NCBI GenBank assembly: GCA_964630925.1
Contig: CAZVZK010000266.1
Span: forward strand, 1-8,716
Reading direction: 5' to 3'
DNA length: 8,716 nucleotides
Source: RGDT01 sp964630925
GTDB taxonomy: Bacteria > Planctomycetota > Planctomycetia > Gemmatales > Gemmataceae
Shown: positions 1 to 5,803 of the stretch, piece by piece
How positions within the stretch are numbered: the stretch's first letter is position 1
How the letters are laid out: every line of letters begins with the position of its first letter
Position numbers and translations under genes: made by a program
Notes under the pieces: model-generated
The model's database searches: none
What the model saw: the letters and a program-made list of their open reading frames with translations, nothing else
What the model was told of the DNA's origin: nothing

Positions 1-282
1 TTCGCCCCACCCGGCCACACCACACGTCTACTTCCGTCTCATTCCCACACCCGCCTGGTCGGTTACCTCATCTCTTCCGGACTCCGCCCGCGAGGCGGTC
101 ATGCTCCGAGGAGGCGTCGTCGCGCCCGCGGCGAAGCATGGGCGCAGCCCGGGAAACCATGCGGCCCCGGCGAGATGCCGGGGAAGAGCGGTGTAGCGTC
201 AGCGTGGAGTGCCGCTGTCAGAGGCCGCGTCTGCCTGTCGCCCACGAGATACAGGCGGAGCCTTCCCGGAGGACGATAACTC
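1..282. other. Non-coding stretch downstream of the PilZ-like gene
   Basis: No reading frame here looks like a real protein; the short frames on both strands are arginine/proline-rich products of high GC. The only structure seen is a GC-rich hairpin at 165-183. The stretch lies past the 3' end of the minus-strand PilZ-like gene, so it probably holds that gene's 3' untranslated region and the spacer to the next locus. Confidence 0.5.
165..183 (-). terminator. Candidate terminator hairpin after the PilZ-like gene
   Basis: CCCCGGC (165-171) pairs perfectly with GCCGGGG (177-183) around a 5-nt GAGAT loop. It sits about 100 nt beyond the stop of the minus-strand gene ending at 283. No T-run follows on either strand, so a Rho-independent role is uncertain. 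GC-rich DNA produces such stems by chance. Confidence 0.25.
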
Positions 283-927
283 TCAGCCGAACCACACGCG
301 GAGGTTCCACGGGACATCATCACTGAACTGACAGCCGATGATGAACCCCTTGCCGACCTTGAGGCAATGACGCACCTCGACCCGGACCCCCCCGACGTCG
401 GGGGGCGCTTCGGCGGCGCGGACCTTCAGGGTCGTGCCAGGGGGTACCTCCTCGTCGGCGAAGATGCCGAGGCCGCCCGTGGAGCGGTTCACCACCAGGC
501 CGTGGAGGTGGCCGGGCCAGAGGTGGGAAAAGAGGTGGACCTGGGTCGGATTCCCCCAGCGTCGGCCGCCGGCCCGCCGCTCGTCGGCGCCGAGGAGCTG
601 GAAGAGCTTGTCCTCCGGCAGCTCCAGGGGCCTGGCGTCCGGCAGGGCCGGCAGCCGCGCCAGGAGCTGGCCGACCTCTTCGGCCGTCGGCTGCTCGGGC
701 GGTAAGCCGGCGGCGGCCCGATCCCGGTTGCGCTGTTCGAGCAGGCCCAGGAGGGCCTGCCAGGGCAGGTCTTCTTCCCGCGAGGCGTCGGCCAGGCGCC
801 ACCGCCGCCAGTACCCGTAGAGTGCCCTGCATCCGAGGACCAGGCAGGTGACCCCGGCCCCCGCGCCCCAGGTCACCCAGGTGGTCCAGTGGGCGGGGTC
901 GAATGCGGCGAAGCCGAGAGACGGCAT
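283..927 (-). CDS. Membrane-anchored PilZ-like domain protein
   Basis: A 214-aa protein. Residues about 16-38 (TWVTWGAGAGVTCLVLGCRA and on) form one hydrophobic segment followed by arginines (YWRRWR, 39-44), which suggests an N-terminal membrane anchor with the rest in the cytoplasm. Residues about 115-205 resemble a PilZ domain, the c-di-GMP-binding beta-barrel. NRSTGG (147-152) fits the (D/N)xSxxG motif, and the beta strands VRVEVRHCLKVGKGFIIGCQF (181-201) fit the later barrel. The RxxxR switch is unclear: R118-AGG-R122 fits by spacing, but at the usual place just before the first strand the sequence is R122-RWG-N126, so the second Arg may be replaced. The ending VPWNLRVWFG is one I associate with planctomycete PilZ-like proteins. 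The ATG at 927 is preceded by a weak GAGGCAGG ribosome site. It lies 80 nt downstream of the VanZ-like gene on the same strand and may share its transcript. The PilZ assignment is fairly sure; c-di-GMP binding is not. Confidence 0.85.
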   Translation of the reverse strand: MPSLGFAAFDPAHWTTWVTWGAGAGVTCLVLGCRALYGYWRRWRLADASREEDLPWQALLGLLEQRNRDRAAAGLPPEQPTAEEVGQLLARLPALPDARPLELPEDKLFQLLGADERRAGGRRWGNPTQVHLFSHLWPGHLHGLVVNRSTGGLGIFADEEVPPGTTLKVRAAEAPPDVGGVRVEVRHCLKVGKGFIIGCQFSDDVPWNLRVWFG

Positions 928-1007
928 GGTCCTGCCTCAGTCCGTGGGGGCAAGAGAGGGGAATGCCCAAGTCTAGGCCACGCCCTGGTCACGGGCCAGC
1001 ACGATTT

Positions 1008-1445
1008 TCATTGGATGGAAGCAAGAGGGGCCGGCGGGCTCGGGCCGGCAGGCGCGGGCCGGATCCAGGCCGACGCCGCCCACGCCGCCGTGACGCCGAT
1101 GTAGTTGGCCGCCAGGTCGCCCCACTCGAAGGACCGGCCCGGAATCCAGATCTGCGAGACCTCCTCGGCGGTCATGCCGACGGCGACCACCAGTCCGCCC
1201 AGGGGCACGGCGCAGCCGCACACGCGGACGCGGCGGCGGGCGAGGGCGTGATCGAGGAGGAAGGCGGCGGTGCCGATAAGGAGGACGTGGGCGATCTTGT
1301 CGCCCCAGGGCTGCTTGCCGACCCAGGAGAAGGCGGCGGAGCCGGGGTGGAAGACGCAGACGACGAAGCCCACCCAGGCGAGGAACGGAAGCCAGCGGCC
1401 CCAGGCCGACGGCACGGGCGCGGGGAGGGGCGGGGCGAGGGACAT
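1008..1445 (-). CDS. VanZ-like family membrane protein
   Basis: A 145-aa protein with about four hydrophobic segments (roughly 17-33, 51-66, 77-93, 110-127), so an inner-membrane protein. It carries the VanZ-like signature: GDKIAH (48-53) at the start of the second helix, acidic TAEEVSQ (92-98), and PGRSFEWGDLAANYIG (102-117). The family is named for VanZ, which gives low-level teicoplanin resistance in enterococci. Most homologues, including short ones like this, have no known function, and resistance should not be assumed. The ATG at 1445 is set by a strong AAGGAGG ribosome site 7 nt upstream (minus strand, 1453-1459). The gene diverges from the acetolactate synthase gene across a 227-bp gap; its own promoter must lie there, but I see only a poor candidate (TAAAGT near 1475). 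A longer overlapping minus-strand frame (973-1704) is arginine/proline-rich and a shadow. Confidence 0.85.
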   Translation of the reverse strand: MSLAPPLPAPVPSAWGRWLPFLAWVGFVVCVFHPGSAAFSWVGKQPWGDKIAHVLLIGTAAFLLDHALARRRVRVCGCAVPLGGLVVAVGMTAEEVSQIWIPGRSFEWGDLAANYIGVTAAWAASAWIRPAPAGPSPPAPLASIQ

Positions 1446-1452
1446 GCGAGGG

Positions 1453-1459
1453 CCTCCTT
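1453..1459 (-). promoter_or_regulatory. Strong ribosome binding site of the VanZ-like gene
   Basis: Read on the minus strand the sequence is AAGGAGG, 7 nt before the ATG at 1445. It is the strongest Shine-Dalgarno match seen in the window and fixes this start. Confidence 0.7.
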
Positions 1460-1609
1460 GTTCGGGGGCTCACTTTACACCGGAAAGCGAGGCGAAAGCC
1501 AGCCCGATCCGCCGCCCGCGTGAACCGAGGAGAAGGGATGGCGGTGACGCTGGCCGCCGAGGCCCGGATCGGCGCTCGGGCTGGCGGGCGGCCGTGGGCG
1601 ACCAGCCTT

Positions 1610-1638
1610 TTGCATCCACGGCCCGGAATCGCTAGAAT
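1610..1638 (+). promoter_or_regulatory. Sigma-70-type promoter of the acetolactate synthase gene
   Basis: A -35-like TTGCAT (1610-1615) and a -10-like TAGAAT (1633-1638; five of six match TATAAT) are separated by exactly 17 bp. Transcription would begin near 1645, leaving a leader of about 28 nt before the ATG at 1673. The leader is too short for a classical leader-peptide attenuator. The site argues against the in-frame ATG at 1520, which lies upstream of it. Confidence 0.6.
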
Positions 1639-1672
1639 AGCCAGGACCTTGCCCCCACCCGGAGCAGAAGCG

Positions 1673-3433
1673 ATGACGCACGCGGACCGCCCCAACACGC
1701 CCATGTCGGGCTCGCAGATCCTCGTCCAGTGCCTGCTCGACCACGGCGTCGACGTCGTCTTCGCCTACCCCGGCGGCGCCAGCATGCCCATCCACCAGTC
1801 GCTCACCCAGGTCGAGGGGCGGCTGCGCACCATCCTGCCACGCCACGAGCAGGGCGGCGGATTCGGCGCCGCGGGCTACGCCCGCGCCACCGGCAAGGTC
1901 GGCGTGTGCGTCTCGACCAGCGGCCCCGGCGCCACCAACTTCGTCACCTGCCTCGCCGACTCCAAGATGGACTCCTGCCCCATCATCGCCATCACCGGGC
2001 AGGTCGGCACCCCCGTCATCGGCACCGACGCCTTCCAGGAGACCCCCATCGTCGAGGTGTGCCGGGCCATCACCAAGCACCATTACCTCATCCAGCGCAC
2101 CGAGGACATCCCCCGCATCGTGAAGGAGGCGTTCCACATCGCCTCCACCGGCCGGCCCGGCCCGATCATCATCGACGTGCCCAAGGACGTGCAGATGCGC
2201 AAGATCGCCGTCCACGACTGGTCGCCGCCGATGGACCTGCCGGGCTACCGCCCCGACCGCCGCGCCACCCGCGAGGAGCTGACCCGCGTCATCGAGATGG
2301 TGAAGGCGAGCAAGAAGCCGATCATCTACGCCGGCGGCGGCATCGTCAGCTCCGGCGCCCACCAGCACCTCCGCGCCTTCGCCGAGAAGATGGGCATCCC
2401 CGTCGCCCTCACCCTGCACGGCCTGGGCGGCTTCCCCGCCGACCATTATCTTTGCCTGCACATGCTCGGCATGCACGGGACGGTCTACTCGAACTACGCG
2501 ATCAACGAGGCGGACCTCCTCCTGTCGTTCGGCGTGCGGTTCGACGACCGCGTGACCGGCAAGCTCAGCGAGTTCGCCAAGCACGGCAAGATCGTCCACA
2601 TCGACATCGACCCCAGCGAGCTGAACAAGAACAAGGTGGCGCACCTGCCCATCCACGCCGACGTGTGCCAGGCGCTGCACGACATGAACCGCCTGATCGA
2701 CGCCGAGCCGCCGCCCCCGGAGGGCAAGCCGGTGCGTCACGCCGAGTGGCTGCGTCAGGTGGAGCGCTGGCGCGAGGAGGAGCCGCTGCGCTACGCCGAC
2801 CGCGACGACGCCATCCTGCCGCAGCACGCCATCCGCCGCCTGTGGGAGATCCTGCGGGACCGGGGCCAGCTCGACGAGACCATCGTCAGCACCGGCGTGG
2901 GCCAGCATCAGATGTGGGCGGCCCAGTATTTCCAGTTCAACAAGCCGCGGCACTGGCTGACCTCGGGCGGGCTGGGGACGATGGGGTTCGGCCTGCCGGC
3001 GGCGATGGGCGCCCAGGCCGCGTTCCCGCTGAAGACGTGCATCGACATCGACGGCGACGGCTCGTTCCTGATGAACATCCAGGAGCTGGCGACGTGCTTC
3101 ACCGAGCGTCTGCCGGTGAAGGTCCTGCTGCTCAATAACCAGCACCTGGGCATGGTGGTGCAGTGGGAGGACCGCTTCTTCGAGGGGAACCGGGGGCACA
3201 CCTACCTCGGCGCCGGTCACGCGGAGGAGCCGTACCCCGACTTCGTGACGCTGGCGAAGGGGTTCCGCTGCGGCAGCCGGCGTGCCGTGGCCAAGGGCGA
3301 CCTCGACGCGGCGCTGGAGGAGATGCTGGACAGCAAGGGGCCGTACGTCCTCGACGTGATGGTGCCGTACCAGGAGCACGTGCTGCCGATGATCCCCAGC
3401 GGCCAGACCGTGCGCGACATGATCAAGGCGTGA
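1673..3433 (+). CDS. ilvB: Acetolactate synthase (acetohydroxyacid synthase), catalytic subunit
   Basis: A 586-aa protein, normal length for the AHAS large subunit. It is a cytoplasmic thiamine-diphosphate enzyme that condenses two pyruvates to 2-acetolactate, or pyruvate with 2-oxobutyrate, as the first common step of valine, leucine and isoleucine synthesis. The N-terminal domain has AYPGGASMPIH (31-41) and the catalytic glutamate in PRHEQGGGFGAAGYARATG (E59). The middle FAD-binding domain carries RFDDRVTGK. The C-terminal domain has the ThDP/Mg motif GDGS (461-464) through NN (488-489), then HLGMVVQWEDRFF with W498, the tryptophan tied to 2-oxobutyrate preference in true AHAS. These motifs separate it from catabolic AlsS and glyoxylate carboligase. 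The ATG at 1673 is chosen because GGAG lies 8 nt upstream and a promoter ends at 1638; an in-frame ATG at 1520 would add 51 low-complexity residues. No ilvN regulatory subunit or ilvC is adjacent, so the partner must be elsewhere. The motif-region text resembles plant-type enzymes closely. Confidence 0.95.
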   Translation: MTHADRPNTPMSGSQILVQCLLDHGVDVVFAYPGGASMPIHQSLTQVEGRLRTILPRHEQGGGFGAAGYARATGKVGVCVSTSGPGATNFVTCLADSKMDSCPIIAITGQVGTPVIGTDAFQETPIVEVCRAITKHHYLIQRTEDIPRIVKEAFHIASTGRPGPIIIDVPKDVQMRKIAVHDWSPPMDLPGYRPDRRATREELTRVIEMVKASKKPIIYAGGGIVSSGAHQHLRAFAEKMGIPVALTLHGLGGFPADHYLCLHMLGMHGTVYSNYAINEADLLLSFGVRFDDRVTGKLSEFAKHGKIVHIDIDPSELNKNKVAHLPIHADVCQALHDMNRLIDAEPPPPEGKPVRHAEWLRQVERWREEEPLRYADRDDAILPQHAIRRLWEILRDRGQLDETIVSTGVGQHQMWAAQYFQFNKPRHWLTSGGLGTMGFGLPAAMGAQAAFPLKTCIDIDGDGSFLMNIQELATCFTERLPVKVLLLNNQHLGMVVQWEDRFFEGNRGHTYLGAGHAEEPYPDFVTLAKGFRCGSRRAVAKGDLDAALEEMLDSKGPYVLDVMVPYQEHVLPMIPSGQTVRDMIKA

Positions 3434-3500
3434 CCCGTATGGCCCTCGGCCTGCGTGCCTCCCGAATGACGGCAAGCAGGCGGCCCCGGAGATTCGCTCC

Positions 3501-3992
3501 ATGCGGTATGCGTTGCTGGCGCTGGTCGCGGTGTCCCTGGCCGGGTGCGGCAAGGGGGAGCTGAAGGAGTACTCCCCCCCCGACAAGTCGTTCACGGTGC
3601 TCCTCTACCCCGAGCCGAAGGTCGAGACCCGGCAGGCGTCCGGGGTGACGCACAGCCTGCACGGCAGCCAGCACCCCGACGGCGCGATGCAGGTGGCGTA
3701 CCGGGAGATGGCCGTCCCAGCGGGCGAGGTCGAGGCGCGCACGGACCAGGCCCGCGACGCCATCCTCAAGAACACCGGGGCCGGCAACTGGACGGAGGAG
3801 AAGGAAATGGTGGCCGACAAGCACCCCGCCCGCCTGCTCAGCGCCGACCTGCCGGACAACAAGGGGAAGCTGAAGGTGAAGATCTTCTTCCTCAACGGGC
3901 GCCGCTACCAGCTGTCCGTCATCGGCACGCCCGCCTACGTCGAGTCGGCGGACGCCGCCCGCTTCCTGGCCTCGTTCCGGCCCACCCCGTGA
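3501..3992 (+). CDS. Small predicted lipoprotein of unknown function
   Basis: A 163-aa protein beginning with a lipoprotein signal peptide: R2, a hydrophobic core (A4-L13) and the lipobox L13-A-G-C16. After cleavage C16 would be the lipidated first residue, leaving about 148 residues anchored in a membrane and facing the periplasm or cell surface. The mature part opens with PDKSFTVLLYPEPKVETRQ and ends with AARFLASFRPTP. The pattern of an N-terminal 'F.v..P..p' strand and a C-terminal '..F..SF' strand recalls PsbP/Mog1-like small lipoproteins, but this is only a resemblance. I do not recognise a specific function. GGAG lies 9 nt before the ATG. The gene follows the acetolactate synthase gene by 67 nt with no clear terminator between, so it may be read from the same transcript; nothing links the two functions. 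Confidence 0.85.
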   Translation: MRYALLALVAVSLAGCGKGELKEYSPPDKSFTVLLYPEPKVETRQASGVTHSLHGSQHPDGAMQVAYREMAVPAGEVEARTDQARDAILKNTGAGNWTEEKEMVADKHPARLLSADLPDNKGKLKVKIFFLNGRRYQLSVIGTPAYVESADAARFLASFRPTP

Positions 3993-3995
3993 ACC

Positions 3996-4010
3996 GCCGG
4001 CCCTTCCGGC
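3996..4010 (+). terminator. Weak terminator-like hairpin after the lipoprotein gene
   Basis: GCCGG (3996-4000) pairs with CCGGC (4006-4010) around a CCCTT loop, 3 nt after the stop codon. There is no T-run. It is a short GC stem that could be chance, reported because it sits exactly at the gene end. Confidence 0.25.
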
Positions 4011-4085
4011 TGGCGCGGTGCGCCCGGTTGTCCCCGCCCTGCCGTCGGACCGCCCAGGTTTCACCCGCCCCCCCGCCCCGTCCGC

Positions 4086-4115
4086 TTGACGCGCCGCACG
4101 CCATCGGACGATACC
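4086..4115 (+). promoter_or_regulatory. Candidate promoter upstream of the sigma factor gene
   Basis: TTGACG (4086-4091; five of six match TTGACA) is followed after 18 bp by GATACC (4110-4115), a poor -10 match. It lies in the 267-bp gap (3993-4259) before the sigma gene, which otherwise shows no recognisable structure apart from the hairpin at 3996-4010. The leader from here would be about 140 nt. A second weak pair, TTGCCC (4169-4174) and CATTCT (4193-4198), is no better. Confidence 0.25.
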
Positions 4116-4259
4116 AGTTCGGCACGGCATGGACGCTTCGTGCGGGACGTGAGCCCCGCCGGAAATTCTTGCCCCGCCCGAAAGGTCGCTGGCATTCTCG
4201 CCAATTGTGGCCTACGCTGAACTGGACGGCAGAGTCAACACCGCGCTGGAACTCCCCAC

Positions 4260-5096
4260 ATGACACGACCCCGCCGCTTGCGGACGGACTCCGTCCAGTC
4301 TCCCCTCGAGACCTACCTCCGCGAGATCAACGAGACGCCGCTGCTCAACGCCGAGCAGGAGCGCGAGCTGGCCTACCGCATCGCGCAGCAGGACGCGGAG
4401 GCCCGCGACCAGATGGTCCGCGCCAACCTGCGCCTCGTCGTCAACATCGCCCGCGCCTACACCGGCAAGGGTCTGGCGTTGCAGGACCTGATCGAGGAGG
4501 GCAACCTGGGGCTGCTGCGTGCGGTCGAGGGCTTCGACGCCGACATGGGCACGCGGTTCAGCACCTACGCCAGCTACTGGATCAAGCAGTCGATCAAGCG
4601 CGCCCTGGTTAACACGGGCAAGACGATCCGCATCCCGGCGTACATGGTCGAGCTGCTGGCCAAGTGGAAGCGGGCGACGGCGAAGCTGCAGGAGGAGCTG
4701 GGGCGTCCGCCGACACAGGAGGAGGTCGCCAAGTTCATGGACCTCCCCAAGAAGAAGCTCAACATCATCAAGAAGGCGATCCGCGTCTACAACTCCGCGC
4801 CGCAGAGCGACCAGGCCGACAGCGGCTGGTCCCTCGACGAGATGCTGATGGACAGCAACACCAAGGCCCCCGACACGGAGATGGTCGAGGCCGACGTGCT
4901 GCACCACGTCATGGACCTCCTCGACAAAATGGACGCCCGCGAGGCGACGGTGCTGCGGATGCGCTTCGGCCTCGACGGGGGCGAGCAGAAGACTCTCAAG
5001 GAGATCGGCGAGAGCCTCGGCCTGACCCGCGAGCGTGTCCGCCAGATCGAGAGTGAGGCCCTGGGCAAGTTGTACGAGAGCATGAACGCGGACTGA
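4260..5096 (+). CDS. RpoD/SigA-like sigma-70 factor, group-2-like, lacking region 1.1
   Basis: A 278-aa RNA polymerase sigma subunit that directs core enzyme to promoters. Region 1.2 is SPLETYLREINETPLLNAEQ (14-33). Region 2 runs about 48-118 and includes the core-binding DLIEEGNLGLLRAVEGFD (76-93) and the -10-melting and recognition part FSTYASYWIKQSIKRAL (100-116). Region 3 runs about 124-180 (IPAYMVELL..., GRPPTQEEVAKFM). Region 4 runs about 215-274, with the -35-binding helix-turn-helix TLKEIGESLGLTRERVRQIE (245-264). All regions of a housekeeping-type sigma are present except region 1.1, and the protein is much shorter than typical primary RpoD. It therefore fits the group 2 (alternative, RpoD-like) class of which planctomycetes have several; its regulon cannot be read from sequence. 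The ATG at 4260 gives the natural N-terminus but has only a weak upstream TGGA. No anti-sigma factor gene is adjacent. It may still be called RpoD/SigA family by others. Confidence 0.95.
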   Translation: MTRPRRLRTDSVQSPLETYLREINETPLLNAEQERELAYRIAQQDAEARDQMVRANLRLVVNIARAYTGKGLALQDLIEEGNLGLLRAVEGFDADMGTRFSTYASYWIKQSIKRALVNTGKTIRIPAYMVELLAKWKRATAKLQEELGRPPTQEEVAKFMDLPKKKLNIIKKAIRVYNSAPQSDQADSGWSLDEMLMDSNTKAPDTEMVEADVLHHVMDLLDKMDAREATVLRMRFGLDGGEQKTLKEIGESLGLTRERVRQIESEALGKLYESMNAD

Positions 5097-5108
5097 GGGT
5101 CGGCGCCC

Positions 5109-5123
5109 GGCCGGATGCCGGCC
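5109..5123 (+). terminator. Short hairpin just after the sigma factor gene
   Basis: GGCCGG (5109-5114) pairs with CCGGCC (5118-5123) around ATG, starting 13 nt after the sigma gene stop. No T-run follows. It is the first of three stem-loops in the convergent gap 5097-5276. Confidence 0.35.
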
Positions 5124-5150
5124 GCGGTCCGCGAGAGGCGAACACCCTAT

Positions 5151-5182
5151 CCACCCGCCACTTCCCCCGAAGTGGCGGGTGG
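5151..5182. terminator. Perfect 14-bp stem-loop between convergent genes (probable bidirectional terminator)
   Basis: The 14 bases 5151-5164 (CCACCCGCCACTTC) are the exact reverse complement of 5169-5182, with a CCCC loop at 5165-5168. It sits between the plus-strand sigma gene (ends 5096) and the minus-strand 159-aa gene (ends 5277), where a two-way terminator is expected. A smaller stem, CCCCG/CGGGG (5183-5187 with 5192-5196, TTCT loop), abuts it directly. No T-run lies on either side, so it is not a textbook Rho-independent terminator. It could also be a dispersed palindromic repeat of the genome, which cannot be judged from one window. Confidence 0.55.
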
Positions 5183-5276
5183 CCCCGTTCTCGGGGCAGG
5201 CCGGGTGGTGTCACGCCTCGGAGAAGCGGCACCCTCGACGCACTCCGGCCGTCCACGGGGCGGCGTGCCCGCCTTG

Positions 5277-5756
5277 TCACCCCTCCGCATCGTCCCATCC
5301 CATCGGCCGCTCCGTCTCCGGGACGCGCCCCTCGTACCCTGACCCGGCCAACGCCGCCACCTCCACGATGCAGACCCCCACGTCGTCGTAGGGGGCGTCC
5401 CCCTGGACACACAACACCAGGCGGCTCGGCCCCGAAACCACCACGGGCGCCTCCGCCGGGAAGTGCCAGCCCTCCTCCCAGACCTCCGGCTCCAGCAGAC
5501 GCCGCAACATCGCAACCCCTTCGTCGTGGCCGCCCCCCATCGCCGCGCAGAACCACCCGACCCGCCGGACGGCCTCGGCGAGTGACGTGGCGGCCCCCGC
5601 GTATCGCCACTCCCCGATCCGCTCCTCGGCCGGGATCATCACGAACGTCAGGAACGTCCCGGCCGGCGACTCGAACCGGCCGAGGTGATCGATCAGCCTC
5701 AACCCATCCTCCCGGCAGAGAGGGGGCGGGCCGGGGAACGCCGAATCCGGGACCAT
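5277..5756 (-). CDS. Hypothetical protein, family not recognised
   Basis: A 159-aa soluble protein with no signal peptide or membrane segment. It is rich in aromatic and acidic residues: GRFESPAGTFLTFVMIPAEE, a tryptophan-rich middle (VGWFCAAMGGGHDEG and VWEEGWHFPAE), then strand-like VVVSGPSRLVLCVQGDAPYDD and VGVCIVEVAALAG. The tail is acidic and polar (ETERPMGWDDAEG). The alternation suggests an alpha/beta domain of a size common among small immunity-type or regulatory proteins, but I see no diagnostic motif and give no function. The ATG at 5756 is preferred over an in-frame GTG at 5771 because GGAGGGG on the minus strand lies just upstream of the ATG at good spacing, and the GTG is part of the same stretch. 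It lies 47 nt downstream of the hydrolase gene on the same strand and could share its transcript. Confidence 0.75.
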   Translation of the reverse strand: MVPDSAFPGPPPLCREDGLRLIDHLGRFESPAGTFLTFVMIPAEERIGEWRYAGAATSLAEAVRRVGWFCAAMGGGHDEGVAMLRRLLEPEVWEEGWHFPAEAPVVVSGPSRLVLCVQGDAPYDDVGVCIVEVAALAGSGYEGRVPETERPMGWDDAEG

Positions 5757-5761
5757 GAGAC

Positions 5762-5768
5762 GCCCCTC
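5762..5768 (-). promoter_or_regulatory. Ribosome binding site deciding the start of the 159-aa gene
   Basis: On the minus strand GGAGGGG lies 5 nt before the ATG at 5756. It overlaps the codons that would follow the alternative GTG start at 5771, so it supports ATG 5756. Confidence 0.55.
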
Positions 5769-5803
5769 CACGGCCGAATGACACGGCTCGTTTCACGCAG
5801 CCC

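Noticed and set aside
99..326. Short frames of 62 and 74 codons on both strands near the window start
   Set aside because: They overlap each other and the end of the PilZ-like gene, have no ribosome site or motif, and look like GC shadows.
1520..1672. N-terminal extension of acetolactate synthase from the ATG at 1520
   Set aside because: The added residues are not AHAS-like, and a good promoter and ribosome site lie between this ATG and 1673.
973..1704. A 243-codon minus-strand frame overlapping the VanZ-like gene
   Set aside because: It is an arginine/proline-rich translation in another frame; the 1008-1445 frame carries the VanZ-like signature and a strong ribosome site.
1475..3595. A 706-codon open frame on the minus strand across the acetolactate synthase gene
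   Set aside because: It is antisense to a clearly conserved enzyme; its product is a compositionally odd H/V/D/R/L-rich string with no motif. It is the usual antisense shadow of high-GC codon usage.
4190..4206. TGGCAT upstream of the sigma gene as a sigma-54 (-24/-12) site
   Set aside because: The GC expected at the -12 position is absent at the required spacing; the bases there are AA.
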